This document shows positions 8,127 through 16,609 of a stretch of 58,553 bases of DNA, piece by piece (positions within the stretch are counted from its first letter, which is position 1; each line of letters opens with the position of its first letter). Below the pieces are notes generated by a model that was not told where the DNA came from, did no database searches, and saw only the letters and a list, made by a program, of their open reading frames with translations. The translations under genes and the position numbers were made by a program. Source of the stretch: JBMOKU01 sp049324315 (lineage in GTDB: Bacteria > Bacillota > Clostridia > Peptostreptococcales > Thermotaleaceae); contig JBMOKU010000051.1 in assembly GCA_049324315.1 (NCBI GenBank), positions 1-58,553 of the forward strand. The letters are read 5' to 3'.

Positions 8127-8939
8127 ATGAAAATCGGATATTTAGGTCCTGAAGGAACATACAGCTATGAAGCTGCCATAACCTATTCCCCTGACGCCCA
8201 TCACATCCCCTTTAAGTCCTTTTACGAAATTATCCACGCAGTAGAGTCCGGTGATATTGAAGAAGGTGTTCTACCCATTGAAAATTCAACAGAAGGTGCT
8301 GTTACCTCTGTAATGGATGGACTTTTAAAAACAGATACCGCCAAAATAAAGGGAGAGCTTATTTTACCTGTTGTTCATAATCTTTTAAGTCTAAGCAATG
8401 ATATCAAAACTATTCGTTATATTTATTCCCATCCCCAGGCAATTGAACAGTGCAGGGATTATTTTCAGAAGTATCTTCCTCATGTCATTATGCTTCCCTG
8501 TGAAAGTACTTCCCATGCATGTCTCAAAGCAAAAGCAGAAGGTCCTGAGAAAGGAGCTATCGGAAATAGAAGTGCTGCAGAAATTCATAATCTCCATGTT
8601 CTATCCAGTTCTATACAAGATAACTCCTATAATCAGACTCGTTTTATCATTATCAGCAAAACGCCCGTTCCCTCCGCTGTGCTAAATAAGACCTCTATTG
8701 TTTTTGCTTTTCTTAATGACTATCCCGGGTCTTTGTATACTGTGTTAAAAGCATTTGCAGATGAAAATATCAACTTGACAAGGATTGAGTCGAGACCCGC
8801 TAAAGCAGAATTAGGAAAATATATATTCTATATTGATTTTATGGGCCACTACAAGGACCCCGTCGTAGAAGAAGTTCTTTCTGATATCAAACAGATAACA
8901 GGATTTTTAAAGATATTTGGCTCATATCCTACGGCGTAG
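8127..8939 (+). CDS. pheA: Prephenate dehydratase
   Basis: Converts prephenate to phenylpyruvate for phenylalanine. It is a 270-residue monofunctional enzyme. GPEGTYSYEAA lies at the N-terminus, IENSTEGAV near 52-60, the catalytic NQTRFIIIS near 169-177, and a C-terminal ACT domain with IESRP near 219-223 (the Phe-binding ESRP motif). The chorismate mutase activity that such proteins sometimes carry is instead on the AroK fusion. GGAGG lies before the ATG. Confidence 0.94.
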   Translation: MKIGYLGPEGTYSYEAAITYSPDAHHIPFKSFYEIIHAVESGDIEEGVLPIENSTEGAVTSVMDGLLKTDTAKIKGELILPVVHNLLSLSNDIKTIRYIYSHPQAIEQCRDYFQKYLPHVIMLPCESTSHACLKAKAEGPEKGAIGNRSAAEIHNLHVLSSSIQDNSYNQTRFIIISKTPVPSAVLNKTSIVFAFLNDYPGSLYTVLKAFADENINLTRIESRPAKAELGKYIFYIDFMGHYKDPVVEEVLSDIKQITGFLKIFGSYPTA

Positions 8940-8989
8940 GAGCACCGTTCTATTATAGATATAAGCTTTAAAATGGTATTTCGTTTTGC

Positions 8990-9011
8990 GGGACGGCACA
9001 GAGACCGTCCC
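8990..9011. repeat. Short GGGACGG inverted repeat (REP-like)
   Basis: GGGACGG (8990-8996) and CCGTCCC (9005-9011) flank an 8-base loop. Similar GGGGAC...GTCCCC palindromes occur at 34868-34931 and inside the element at 44019-44160. It lies in the pheA-yyaC gap. Confidence 0.5.
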
Positions 9012-9057
9012 CTACAATAGATAATCCATTTTCTACTAGGAGTGAAGATCTTTATTT

Positions 9058-9097
9058 AACAGCTTGATGCTAAGATAGCATTACGCTGTTTTTCTTT
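9058..9097 (+). terminator. Terminator downstream of pheA
   Basis: A stem of AACAGC (9058-9063) with GCTGTT (9085-9090), extended inwards by GATGCT/AGCATTA, is followed by TTTCTTTTTC. The remaining gap up to yyaC holds nothing else recognisable. Confidence 0.7.
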
Positions 9098-9250
9098 TTC
9101 TATTAGAAAATTTTCATGGAATATGTCCCGCCCTCTCCCTCATAAACATTAATGATAGTCTTGTCTTTTAAATTTGTGATTCGTGTATTTTCTATTCATC
9201 TTTCGGACAGACTTAATATATATTCAAGTAGAAGGGAGTGGTTTTATTCT

Positions 9251-9850
9251 GTGAATACCACAATCGCGCTGCCTGCTCATTCCATTAATACTGAGAAACC
9301 TTTTGCTACCACTGATTTCGCTAACTCTTTTGTTGAATTTCTGAATAATTATTATACTCCCCAACACAAAGATATCGTCATTCTATGTATCGGTACTGAC
9401 CGTTCAACAGGGGACTCCCTTGGTCCTTTGGTCGGACATAGACTCGAAAAAATCTCTAATCGATACTCAAATGTATTTGTCCATGGCACTTTGGAAAATC
9501 CTGTTCATGCAAAAAATCTGCAAGCAACCATCGATTTTATAGACAGTCGATACAACAAACCCTTTGTCGTTGCCATTGATGCCTGCCTTGGAAAAGTAGA
9601 TCGTGTCGGATTCTTATCTATTGGCCATGGTCCCTTAAAGCCTGGTGCCGGTGTTAATAAAGAACTTCCTGCTGTCGGTGATATACATATTACTGGAATT
9701 GTTAATTTAGGTGGTTTTATGGAGTACATTGTTCTTCAAAATACCCGGCTTCATTTAGTTTTAAAGATGGCTAACACAGCTGCTGACGGGATTCAGTTTG
9801 GTCTTTGGAAACTGTTCAAATCATCAATAAAGGAGCAGTGTGAATTTTAA
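9251..9850 (+). CDS. yyaC: YyaC family sporulation protein
   Basis: A 199-residue protein of the YyaC/DUF1256 family, related in fold to the germination protease GPR and found in spore formers. Visible features are GTDRSTGDSLGPLVG near 49-63 and AIDACLG near 109-115, the conserved core of the family. In Bacillus subtilis yyaC is also next to soj-spo0J. The open frame extends to 9152, but GAAGGGAG at 9231-9238 favours the GTG at 9251, which gives the usual family length. The substrate is unknown. Confidence 0.85.
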   Translation: MNTTIALPAHSINTEKPFATTDFANSFVEFLNNYYTPQHKDIVILCIGTDRSTGDSLGPLVGHRLEKISNRYSNVFVHGTLENPVHAKNLQATIDFIDSRYNKPFVVAIDACLGKVDRVGFLSIGHGPLKPGAGVNKELPAVGDIHITGIVNLGGFMEYIVLQNTRLHLVLKMANTAADGIQFGLWKLFKSSIKEQCEF

Positions 9851-9870
9851 CAATTCACAGCTGCTCCTTT
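9829..9870. terminator. Bidirectional terminator between yyaC and the UPF0180 gene
   Basis: AAAGGAGCAG (9829-9838) pairs with CTGCTCCTTT (9861-9870), and the stem continues with TGTGAATT/AATTCACA. The yyaC stop codon lies in the loop, and the convergent gene ends at the right arm. Confidence 0.8.
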
Positions 9871-10136
9871 TAAAATAATGATTCATATGCTCTTTTGTCT
9901 ATCATATAAATGATTTCACTTATTGACTTTCCTCTGGTGTTAATCACCATCGCTCCCTTATCCATGTCAATGACATTATCAAAATTGGTCAAATAACTTA
10001 AGCGGCTGGTATCACTATTGTACAAGATTGCATCAACATACCCTTCATAGTTTTCATGAACAATTTCGTAACCTCTGGCTTCCAGTTCTTTTCCGATTGC
10101 TTCTAATCCTTCCTGAATTGCCACAATCTTCGGCAT
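9870..10136 (-). CDS. UPF0180 (YkuS) family protein
   Basis: An 88-residue cytosolic protein of the small YkuS/UPF0180 family. It starts MPKIVAIQEGLEAIGKELE and continues with GYEIV and a conserved VDAILYNS. GAGGTG precedes the ATG. No function is established for the family. It is the only gene of its transcription unit visible here and converges with yyaC. Confidence 0.75.
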   Translation of the reverse strand: MPKIVAIQEGLEAIGKELEARGYEIVHENYEGYVDAILYNSDTSRLSYLTNFDNVIDMDKGAMVINTRGKSISEIIYMIDKRAYESLF

Positions 10137-10231
10137 ATCAACACCTCCTAGTCAGTATTATTACTAGAAGGTTTTCAGATTATACCAAAAATTTCATTTT
10201 TCTTTCATAATTTATATGATAACAGTCGTTA

Positions 10232-10759
10232 TTATGAAATCATTTTAGCATATTCATCCAGTGTGTTGCTTTTTGCCCGATCCAGAGCTTGCAATTCTTC
10301 CGCTGAAAGGGTCAAGCTGCTCTTCCCATTCTTAATGGGTTTTGCATAAACTGTATTTCCACCTCTGACATAGAGACTTGTGATAATAACGCCATTATAC
10401 TTTTCGTCCAACAGCGCAATGGAGAAGCTAATGTCACCGCCAACATCCTGAAGAGCATTGTATTTAACAATACCCATCTTACAGAAGGTTTGCAATAGTT
10501 TGGCTTCCACTGTATCCAGCTGTTTACTTAGCCGATTCATCTTTATATCCGCATTGTCAATTCTTTCATAGTACTTATAGATGATTTCTTCTAAATTTTT
10601 GTCTTCCATGCCCTGTGTAAGATTTTTATATTTTTTATCTAGCTTAGATATTTTGCTGTTTTGCACAAGCAAGATGATTAGTGCTATTATATTAAATATT
10701 CCGCTGTAAAGTACAATAAGTTCCATATTCTGTTTAACAAAATCAAAAATAATTTCCAC
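10232..10759 (-). CDS. DUF4446 family membrane-anchored protein
   Basis: About 175 residues: an N-terminal membrane helix (around MELIVLYSGIFNIIALIILL), a coiled-coil-like charged stretch, and a C-terminal domain with MGIVKYNALQDVGGDISFSIALLD, typical of DUF4446. The gene is commonly found near spo0J in spore-forming Firmicutes. The open frame runs to 10864, but GAGGAGGA at 10772-10765 sits 5 bases before a GTG at 10759, which is the better start. Function unknown. Confidence 0.75.
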   Translation of the reverse strand: MEIIFDFVKQNMELIVLYSGIFNIIALIILLVQNSKISKLDKKYKNLTQGMEDKNLEEIIYKYYERIDNADIKMNRLSKQLDTVEAKLLQTFCKMGIVKYNALQDVGGDISFSIALLDEKYNGVIITSLYVRGGNTVYAKPIKNGKSSLTLSAEELQALDRAKSNTLDEYAKMIS

Positions 10760-10840
10760 AATTGTCCTCCTCATTCTTAAAAATTCAATTAGAAAACGAT
10801 AAACAGCCAACTTTATTATCTCATGGAAAGCAAAAAAAAG

Positions 10841-10872
10841 AAATAGTTTGTCTGATCGAGACAAAACTATTT
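10841..10872. terminator. Terminator after the class V aminotransferase gene
   Basis: AAATAGTTTGTCT (10841-10853) pairs with 10859-10872 with one bulged base. U-rich tracts occur on both strands. It separates the aminotransferase gene from DUF4446. Confidence 0.65.
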
Positions 10873-10915
10873 TTTTCTTGATGTACCTGTTAAAGGAAAC
10901 CTATATCTATTCTAT

Positions 10916-12061
10916 CTACTCCAGTTCTTTACATATGGTTTTCAAAGCATCTACAGCTTTCATAACATCCTCTTCCGTATTAAAATACCCAAAGCTAAAC
11001 CTTACAGTTCCTTGCTCAAAGGTTCCAAGGGTTTTGTGGGCTAAAGGAGCGCAATGAAGGCCTGCTCGTACTGCAATATCAAAAACCTTATCTAAAACAT
11101 AACTTACCTCTGAAGAATCTTCTTCTCCGATATTTATTGATATAACTGCCGCCTGCTTGCTTTCATCGTTCGGGCCATATACAATGATTTGATCTACCTT
11201 TTCTAGTTCTGCTAACATTAGCTTTGTCAGTTTTTCTTCATGTTTCCTAATCTTCTCTAAACCTTCTTCCATAATAAATTCAATACCCGCACCCAGCCCT
11301 ACGATCCCTGGTGTATTAGGTGTACCGCTTTCATAGCGGTCTGGAAGGATTTCCGGCTGTGTTAACATTTCTGATTTACTCCCCGTTCCACCTTCCTTCA
11401 TATGCATTAAGCCAATCCCTTCTCGAACATAAAGTATTCCGGTCCCTTGAGGACCCATAAGCCCCTTGTGTCCGGGGGCTGCTAATAAACTGATATTTAG
11501 CTTTTCCACATCTATATCGTATACTCCGGCACTTTGGGCTGCATCAATCAACAAAAAAACACCCTTTCTTTTTGCAATACTGCCAACTTCTCCAATAGGC
11601 ATTAATGTTCCAGAAACATTCGATGCATGGGTCATGGCAATCAATTTGGTATTCTTCTGTATTGCTTTTTCAATGTCCTCTGGATTTAGAATACCTTCCT
11701 TACTGCATTGTACAATGGTATATTCTACGCCAATATTATTTAGTGCCATAATTGGGCGAATCATTGAATTATGCTCCATGCTCGTCGTGATCACATGATC
11801 ACCCGGCTTTAAAGTGCCTTTCAACGCCAAGTTTAAAGAGTCTGTTGCATTGCTTGTAAAAATCACATTCATTGGATTATCAATATTGAATAACTTTGCA
11901 ACAAGTTCTCTTGTCCGATATATTCCTCTTCCCGCCTCCAACGCCAGTTTATGCCCTGATCTTCCTGGATTAGCGCCGCATTCTCTCAAGCATTTATCAA
12001 TGGCTTGGTAAACTTTTTCTGGTTTTGGAAAGGTTGTAGCAGCGTTATCAATGTACGTCAT
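10916..12061 (-). CDS. Cysteine desulfurase family protein (class V aminotransferase)
   Basis: A PLP enzyme of the SufS/IscS-like group. It begins MTYIDNAATTFPKP and has TSNATDSLNLAL near 75-86, the PLP lysine in APGHKG near 199-204, RYESGTPNTPG near 246-256, and a possible catalytic cysteine in AGLHCAPLAHK near 345-355. The likely reaction is removal of sulfur from cysteine for Fe-S or thiolation pathways. No scaffold gene is adjacent, so the acceptor is unknown. The open frame continues to 12145, but GAGAAGGGA just before the ATG at 12061 fixes the start. Confidence 0.85.
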   Translation of the reverse strand: MTYIDNAATTFPKPEKVYQAIDKCLRECGANPGRSGHKLALEAGRGIYRTRELVAKLFNIDNPMNVIFTSNATDSLNLALKGTLKPGDHVITTSMEHNSMIRPIMALNNIGVEYTIVQCSKEGILNPEDIEKAIQKNTKLIAMTHASNVSGTLMPIGEVGSIAKRKGVFLLIDAAQSAGVYDIDVEKLNISLLAAPGHKGLMGPQGTGILYVREGIGLMHMKEGGTGSKSEMLTQPEILPDRYESGTPNTPGIVGLGAGIEFIMEEGLEKIRKHEEKLTKLMLAELEKVDQIIVYGPNDESKQAAVISINIGEEDSSEVSYVLDKVFDIAVRAGLHCAPLAHKTLGTFEQGTVRFSFGYFNTEEDVMKAVDALKTICKELE

Positions 12062-12092
12062 TCTATCCCTTCTCTCATACTTTATCTGTTCA

Positions 12093-12108
12093 TGTTTCAC
12101 GTGAAACA
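12093..12108. promoter_or_regulatory. parS site 1
   Basis: The 16-base palindrome TGTTTCACGTGAAACA is an exact match to the Bacillus parS consensus bound by Spo0J/ParB. It lies just upstream of the aminotransferase start, about 1.3 kb from spo0J. Confidence 0.95.
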
Positions 12109-12209
12109 TTTTGACAATAACTTTACCTATATTTAATATATTCATCGTTCTATCTTGATTGTACCATAGTCCTTAGATAAATTTCACAAAATGGGTCACT
12201 TTATCCTCA

Positions 12210-13124
12210 TTAGGAATAGACAATGACGCCTTCCAGCGTGATAAAAGCTGTACCACCAACCCTTACACAATAGTTTTCTTTGTCTCCGATTAATTTGACC
12301 ATGATTTTGCTGGGGCGCCCCATATAATAACCCTGCTCACAAAGTATGGTAGCTTCCTTTTCCAAAGCAATAATATTGTTATTTACTAAATAAGCACCTA
12401 GGGCTCCATTGGATGTTCCTGTGGCAGCTTCTTCATCAATGCCACAGGCCGGTGCAAAATTACGTGCAGATAAGTAGGATGCGTCCTCTTCCTTTTCCAA
12501 AGTGAACGCATGAACACCAATAACACCCATTTGCTTACTATATAAAGCAAGCCTTTCCATATCAGGCTTTATTCTTTTCAGTGCTTTTAAGCTAACAACA
12601 GGCATAATAATATCATGAAGTCCCGTTGATACGATCTGTGGTAAAATTGTCTTGCCTGAAATACCTATCTCATCTTCTTTTGTTCCCATAATCTCAGCCA
12701 AAACGCCAATATCTTTTATTTGCTCTCCAAACATCGGTTTCGCCTGCGTCATCATTACATGAATTTGGTCTGTCTGAGCAATTTCTATTTCTACCGGTAA
12801 AGTTCCAGCCTTTGTTTTCTGCGTAATGACTTTTTTGCCGCCATTTACTTCAATATATCCCTTCTTTGTCATTACATAGAAAGCAGCTATTGTCGCATGT
12901 CCACATAAATCAACTTCTTGCTCTGGTGTGAAGAATCGAACATGAAAATCTGCCTCTTCATCACGCAGCGCTGTGACAAAAGCTGTCTCCGACAAGTTCA
13001 TTTCTCTAGCAATCTTTTGCATTTCTTTTTCCGATAGTCCCCTGCTGTCTGGGACAACACCGGCCGGATTTCCGCCAAAGGGCCTATCCGCAAAAGCATC
13101 TACTTGATAAATAATTTTTTCCAT
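12210..13124 (-). CDS. PhzF family isomerase-like protein
   Basis: 304 residues with the PhzF/diaminopimelate-epimerase fold signatures: QVDAFADRPFGGNPAGVV at the N-terminus, the LSETAF motif with the conserved glutamate near 44-49, DLCGHATIA near 75-83, and a second half-site DEEAATGTSNGALGAYL near 228-244. The start is ATG at 13124, behind ATAGGTGAT; upstream codons lack a ribosome site. The substrate is not predictable, since most family members are uncharacterised. It lies between the two parS sites. Confidence 0.85.
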   Translation of the reverse strand: MEKIIYQVDAFADRPFGGNPAGVVPDSRGLSEKEMQKIAREMNLSETAFVTALRDEEADFHVRFFTPEQEVDLCGHATIAAFYVMTKKGYIEVNGGKKVITQKTKAGTLPVEIEIAQTDQIHVMMTQAKPMFGEQIKDIGVLAEIMGTKEDEIGISGKTILPQIVSTGLHDIIMPVVSLKALKRIKPDMERLALYSKQMGVIGVHAFTLEKEEDASYLSARNFAPACGIDEEAATGTSNGALGAYLVNNNIIALEKEATILCEQGYYMGRPSKIMVKLIGDKENYCVRVGGTAFITLEGVIVYS

Positions 13125-13208
13125 ACCATCACCTATTATAGATGTGTAATTATAGAATTTTTTCTTCACCTACACATTATTTTCAAAACGAAGAATTGTA
13201 AGCTATAA

Positions 13209-13314
13209 GGTTAGACGTTAGAGGTTAGAGGTCTTCATGTCTACCTTTTGGGTCTTTAATGATTTAAATGCTTATAAGATCGACCCTAGAACTTCTAACA
13301 TCTAACTTCTAACC
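13209..13314. repeat. Palindromic element with 7-bp repeated arms (GTTAGAN)
   Basis: The left arm contains GTTAGAC, GTTAGAG and GTTAGAG in tandem (about 13209-13230). The right arm (13291-13314) contains the inverted copies ending in CTAACC. The centre carries GGGTC TTTAATGATT and GACCC. It has no coding capacity. A related layout with different arms lies at 20693-20790. Confidence 0.7.
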
Positions 13315-13394
13315 AAATAGAAGTGTGCTCTTAATGAATAAACAAGTAAAAAATAACAAATCCCAAATAAGGTTATCATAAATATACTTTCCAA

Positions 13395-13410
13395 TGTTTC
13401 ACGTGAAACA
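13395..13410. promoter_or_regulatory. parS site 2
   Basis: A second exact TGTTTCACGTGAAACA palindrome, ending 2 bases beyond the spo0J stop codon. Having parS beside spo0J is usual in Firmicutes. Confidence 0.95.
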
Positions 13411-13412
13411 AG

Positions 13413-14282
13413 CTACATGTTTTGCAGCAATCCAACCAGTCTTTCCAATTCCTCTTCACTATAATACTCAATTTCTATTTTTCCTTTTTTCTTTCCTTTT
13501 ATTACGTTAACCTTTGTCCCAAAAACAGCTTTTAAGGACTCCTCGATGAAATATAAAGTATGATCCTTTTCTTTCTTACGCTTTATTTTCTTTTCTTTAT
13601 TTTGTAGAAGCAAAGTAACAAAATCCTCAGTCTCTCTAACAGACATGTTTTTTTCTTTTACTTCCTTAGCTGTTTTTTTCTGAACGTCACTATCTTCAAG
13701 TCTAAGGAGTGCGCGAGCATGTCCACTTGTTATTTCATTCTTAACCACCATATTTTTAACATCTCCATCAAGGTTAAGAAGGCGCAGCGTATTGGCAATA
13801 TTGGATCTGCTTTTTCCAATGGCAGCTGATATCTGCTCTTGGGTCATTTGAAAATTATCAATAAGTCCTTTATATGCCATAGCCTCTTCAATAGCATTTA
13901 GATCTTCCCTCTGAAGGTTTTCAATTAAGGCTATCTCCATGCCTTGCTTATCATCTAATTCTTTAACAATACACGGAATTTCTTTTAATCCTGCTTCTCT
14001 AGAAGCTCTCCATCTTCTTTCTCCAGCAACAATCTCATAACCATTGCTGATGGGTCTTACGACGATGGGCTGTATGATACCATGGAGTTTTATAGATTCA
14101 ACAAGACTCGCGATCTTGTCTGGATCAAACTCTTTACGAGGCTGATTTCTGTTTGGCTTTATACTATTAATTTCTGCCTTGAAAATCTCTCCCTTTTCTC
14201 CTTTTCCTCTATCATTCTGTATTCTATTCTCTGGAATTAAAGCATTAAGCCCTTTTCCTAATCCACCCTTCACTTTCGTCAA
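13413..14282 (-). CDS. spo0J: Chromosome partitioning protein Spo0J/ParB
   Basis: A 289-residue ParB-family CTPase and DNA-binding protein that loads at parS and helps recruit SMC. The N-terminal GLGKGLNALI is followed by the CTP-binding GERRWR at 87-92, ALIENLQREDLNAIEEA near 123-139, a helix-turn-helix (MTQEQISAAIGKSRSNIANTLR region) and a C-terminal dimerisation segment. The start is TTG at 14282, immediately after the soj stop, with AGAGGAT upstream. Two perfect parS sites lie 3' of it. Confidence 0.96.
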   Translation of the reverse strand: MTKVKGGLGKGLNALIPENRIQNDRGKGEKGEIFKAEINSIKPNRNQPRKEFDPDKIASLVESIKLHGIIQPIVVRPISNGYEIVAGERRWRASREAGLKEIPCIVKELDDKQGMEIALIENLQREDLNAIEEAMAYKGLIDNFQMTQEQISAAIGKSRSNIANTLRLLNLDGDVKNMVVKNEITSGHARALLRLEDSDVQKKTAKEVKEKNMSVRETEDFVTLLLQNKEKKIKRKKEKDHTLYFIEESLKAVFGTKVNVIKGKKKGKIEIEYYSEEELERLVGLLQNM

Positions 14283-15056
14283 CTATATCACATCCTCTTC
14301 CAAGTATAAAAATTCATCAGCCAATTCACAATAAGCCTCCGCACCTTTTGATTTTGGATCATATTCGATGATAGACAGTCCATAGCTTGGCGCTTCAGCC
14401 AATCGAACATTTCTTGGTATTAAGGTAGTGTACACTTTTCCTTTAAAATATTTCTTCACCTCATCTACCACCTGTATAGACAAATTTGTTCTGCCATCGA
14501 ACATACTCAGAACAACACCTTGAATTTCAAGACTCGGATTTAAACTTCGCTGTACCAATTCAATGGTATTCATTAATTGACTGACACCTTCCAAAGCATA
14601 GTACTCGCATTGTATGGGTATCAACACACTGTGGACAGCTGTTAATGCATTAATCGTCAAAAGTCCCAAAGATGGTGGACAGTCTATTAGAATATAGTCA
14701 TAATCTTCAAGAAGCTCAGCAATACCTTCTTTCAATCGCATTTCTCGATTTTCCATATCTGTCAGCTCAATTTCCGCGCCTGCCAATTGTACACTGGAAG
14801 GTATAATGCTGAGATTTTTTCGATTGGTTTCCATGATACACTGTCTTATTTCTGCATTGCCTATAAGTAAGTCATACATGGTATAGCTTAGGTTATTTTT
14901 ATCTATACCTAGTCCACTGGTTGTGTTCCCTTGGGGATCAATATCCACTACAAGAACCTTCTTCCCTCTTTCAGCAAGACAAGCACTTAGATTTACATTG
15001 GTCGTAGTCTTTCCGACACCACCTTTTTGGTTGAAAATTGCAATAGACTTTCCCAC
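14283..15056 (-). CDS. soj: Chromosome partitioning ATPase Soj/ParA
   Basis: A deviant-Walker ATPase that acts with Spo0J in origin segregation and control of DnaA and sporulation. The N-terminus reads GKSIAIFNQKGGVGKTTT with the signature lysine; VLVVDIDPQGN and YILIDCPPSLGLL follow. The frame is open to 15137. The GTG at 15056 is preferred (GAGG 8 bases upstream, and homologues begin MGK), although the ATG one codon before it is possible. It is coupled to spo0J with no gap. Confidence 0.95.
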   Translation of the reverse strand: MGKSIAIFNQKGGVGKTTTNVNLSACLAERGKKVLVVDIDPQGNTTSGLGIDKNNLSYTMYDLLIGNAEIRQCIMETNRKNLSIIPSSVQLAGAEIELTDMENREMRLKEGIAELLEDYDYILIDCPPSLGLLTINALTAVHSVLIPIQCEYYALEGVSQLMNTIELVQRSLNPSLEIQGVVLSMFDGRTNLSIQVVDEVKKYFKGKVYTTLIPRNVRLAEAPSYGLSIIEYDPKSKGAEAYCELADEFLYLEEDVI

Positions 15057-15314
15057 CATCATCACCTCATATTTTATTCTACTCCAATTGTAACGCGACG
15101 GAATAAATGATTCAAATATATTTATATATTTTTTCAACTTTATTTCTATGTATTTTTCTAGAAATATACTTTGAATCCTTCTTTTAAATATTGGTTATTC
15201 AATAAAGGTTTTTGATAATACATCAATATCCATCTGAATATACTATAAAAGCACTCTCAACAGAATCATTAAGCAATGGAAGAATTCCGAGGTGCATCTA
15301 AGGGGGAAATACGC

Positions 15315-15584
15315 GTGTGGAAAATCATAATCACTGCTTTTTGGATGGTTTTCTTAGCAGAACTTGGTGATAAAACACAGCTTCAGACAATGCTTCTGGC
15401 TACCCAAAGCAAATCTCGTCTGGCTGTTTTCATCGGATCATCGGCAGCCCTTGTTATAAGCGCCTTTTTAGGTGTTTTCGCAGGGACATTCATCATGAGA
15501 TACATTCCACCCAATTATATCCAGCTGGCTGCCGGAACATCCTTCATTATTATCGGTATCCTTATACTATTGGGAAAGGTTTAA
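15315..15584 (+). CDS. Half-size GDT1/TMEM165 (UPF0016) cation transporter-like protein
   Basis: A small membrane protein of about 89 residues with the family motif AELGDKTQ near 15-22 and three hydrophobic segments. UPF0016 transporters are usually two such repeats in about 190 residues, with two E-x-G-D-(K/R)-(S/T) motifs forming a Mn/Ca path. A single-repeat protein would have to dimerise. AGGGGGAAA precedes the GTG at 15315. It stands alone between the soj and noc units. Confidence 0.75.
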   Translation: MWKIIITAFWMVFLAELGDKTQLQTMLLATQSKSRLAVFIGSSAALVISAFLGVFAGTFIMRYIPPNYIQLAAGTSFIIIGILILLGKV

Positions 15585-15601
15585 TATATCCAAGACAGAA
15601 A

Positions 15602-15630
15602 AAATCGTAGACTATAAAAGTCTACGATTT
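15602..15630. terminator. Bidirectional terminator between the GDT1-like gene and noc
   Basis: A 12-bp perfect stem (15602-15613 with 15619-15630) with a 5-base loop, A-rich on one side and T-rich on the other, serves both converging genes. The noc stop is in its right arm. Confidence 0.85.
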
Positions 15631-16429
15631 ATTGTTGGTTTTTGGGAATCGTAACGATAACTTCGATATATTCGCCTTTATCCATCTGTTTATATTCCGC
15701 ATTTAAACCGGTCTGCTTAATTGCATTGAATGCATTCTTTAATGTATTTAAGTATATTTTAAAGTTAAAAGCACTTTTAATCTTTTGTTTTCTTTCTGGC
15801 TCCTTTGGTCTTGACAGCTCCTCTAAAATTTCCTCAATCAACTTTTCTGTCTTCTTCACAGTTAAATCCTTTTCAATAACACCTTTAAGCACTTCAATCT
15901 GCAGTTTCTCATCTGGAAGCTTTAAAAGTGCCCTGGCATGTCTTTCTGTCAGCGTATGCTCCAGTATCGTCTGTTTCACTTCTTCAGGCAATTTCAGTAT
16001 CCTTAACTTATTCGCGATCGTTGACTGATTCTTACCAACCTTCTCAGCAATATCCTGCTGTGTAAAATTGTGGTCCTGTATTAAATGATAATAACCTTCT
16101 GCTTCTTCAATAAAATTCAAGTCCTCTCTTTGCAGATTTTCAATCAATGCAATAATAGCAGAGTCCTCATCATTCATCTCTGTCACGATAGCAGGTATTG
16201 TATCTAAATTCGCTTGCTTTGCTGCCCGTAATCTTCTTTCTCCAGCAACCAGTTCAAAGTGGTCCTGACCAATCCTTCTAACACTTATGGGTTGTAAAAC
16301 ACCATAAGTTTTGATAGATTCACATAGTTCATCCAAGCTATTCTTTGTAAAAACTTTCCTTGGTTGGTACGGATTCGGTCTTACAGCATCAACAGGAATT
16401 TGCGTAACGTTTATTTGGTCTTTTATCAT
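15629..16429 (-). CDS. noc: Nucleoid occlusion protein Noc (ParB family)
   Basis: A 266-residue Spo0J paralogue: PNPYQPRK near 18-25, CTP-binding GERRLR at 63-68, IENLQREDLNFIEEA near 96-110 and a helix-turn-helix (FTQQDIAEKVGKNQSTIANKLR region). Its position next to rsmG-mnmG is where noc sits in Bacillus, and this separates it from spo0J downstream. Noc blocks septum formation over the nucleoid. I found no clear Noc-binding palindrome (ATTTCCCGGGAAAT type) in the window. Confidence 0.9.
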   Translation of the reverse strand: MIKDQINVTQIPVDAVRPNPYQPRKVFTKNSLDELCESIKTYGVLQPISVRRIGQDHFELVAGERRLRAAKQANLDTIPAIVTEMNDEDSAIIALIENLQREDLNFIEEAEGYYHLIQDHNFTQQDIAEKVGKNQSTIANKLRILKLPEEVKQTILEHTLTERHARALLKLPDEKLQIEVLKGVIEKDLTVKKTEKLIEEILEELSRPKEPERKQKIKSAFNFKIYLNTLKNAFNAIKQTGLNAEYKQMDKGEYIEVIVTIPKNQQ

Positions 16430-16609
16430 TTTTAATCTTCCCCTCTTAGTTGCAGTTAAAACAATACCACATTTATAGTTTCAGGATATCTTTCGTGGAT
16501 TCTCTATGAAACGACACAAGTTTAATATTCGTCAAAAATACTTGACTTCCTTCTATAAAAAAATTTTTTTAGTATATTTTAATCATCAAAAACCTTGAAA
16601 TTCCGACGG

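Noticed and set aside
13209..13230. Short tandem GTTAGAN units as a CRISPR-like array
   Set aside because: The units are 7 bases with no spacers and are mirrored by inverted copies; no cas genes are present. It is a palindromic element.
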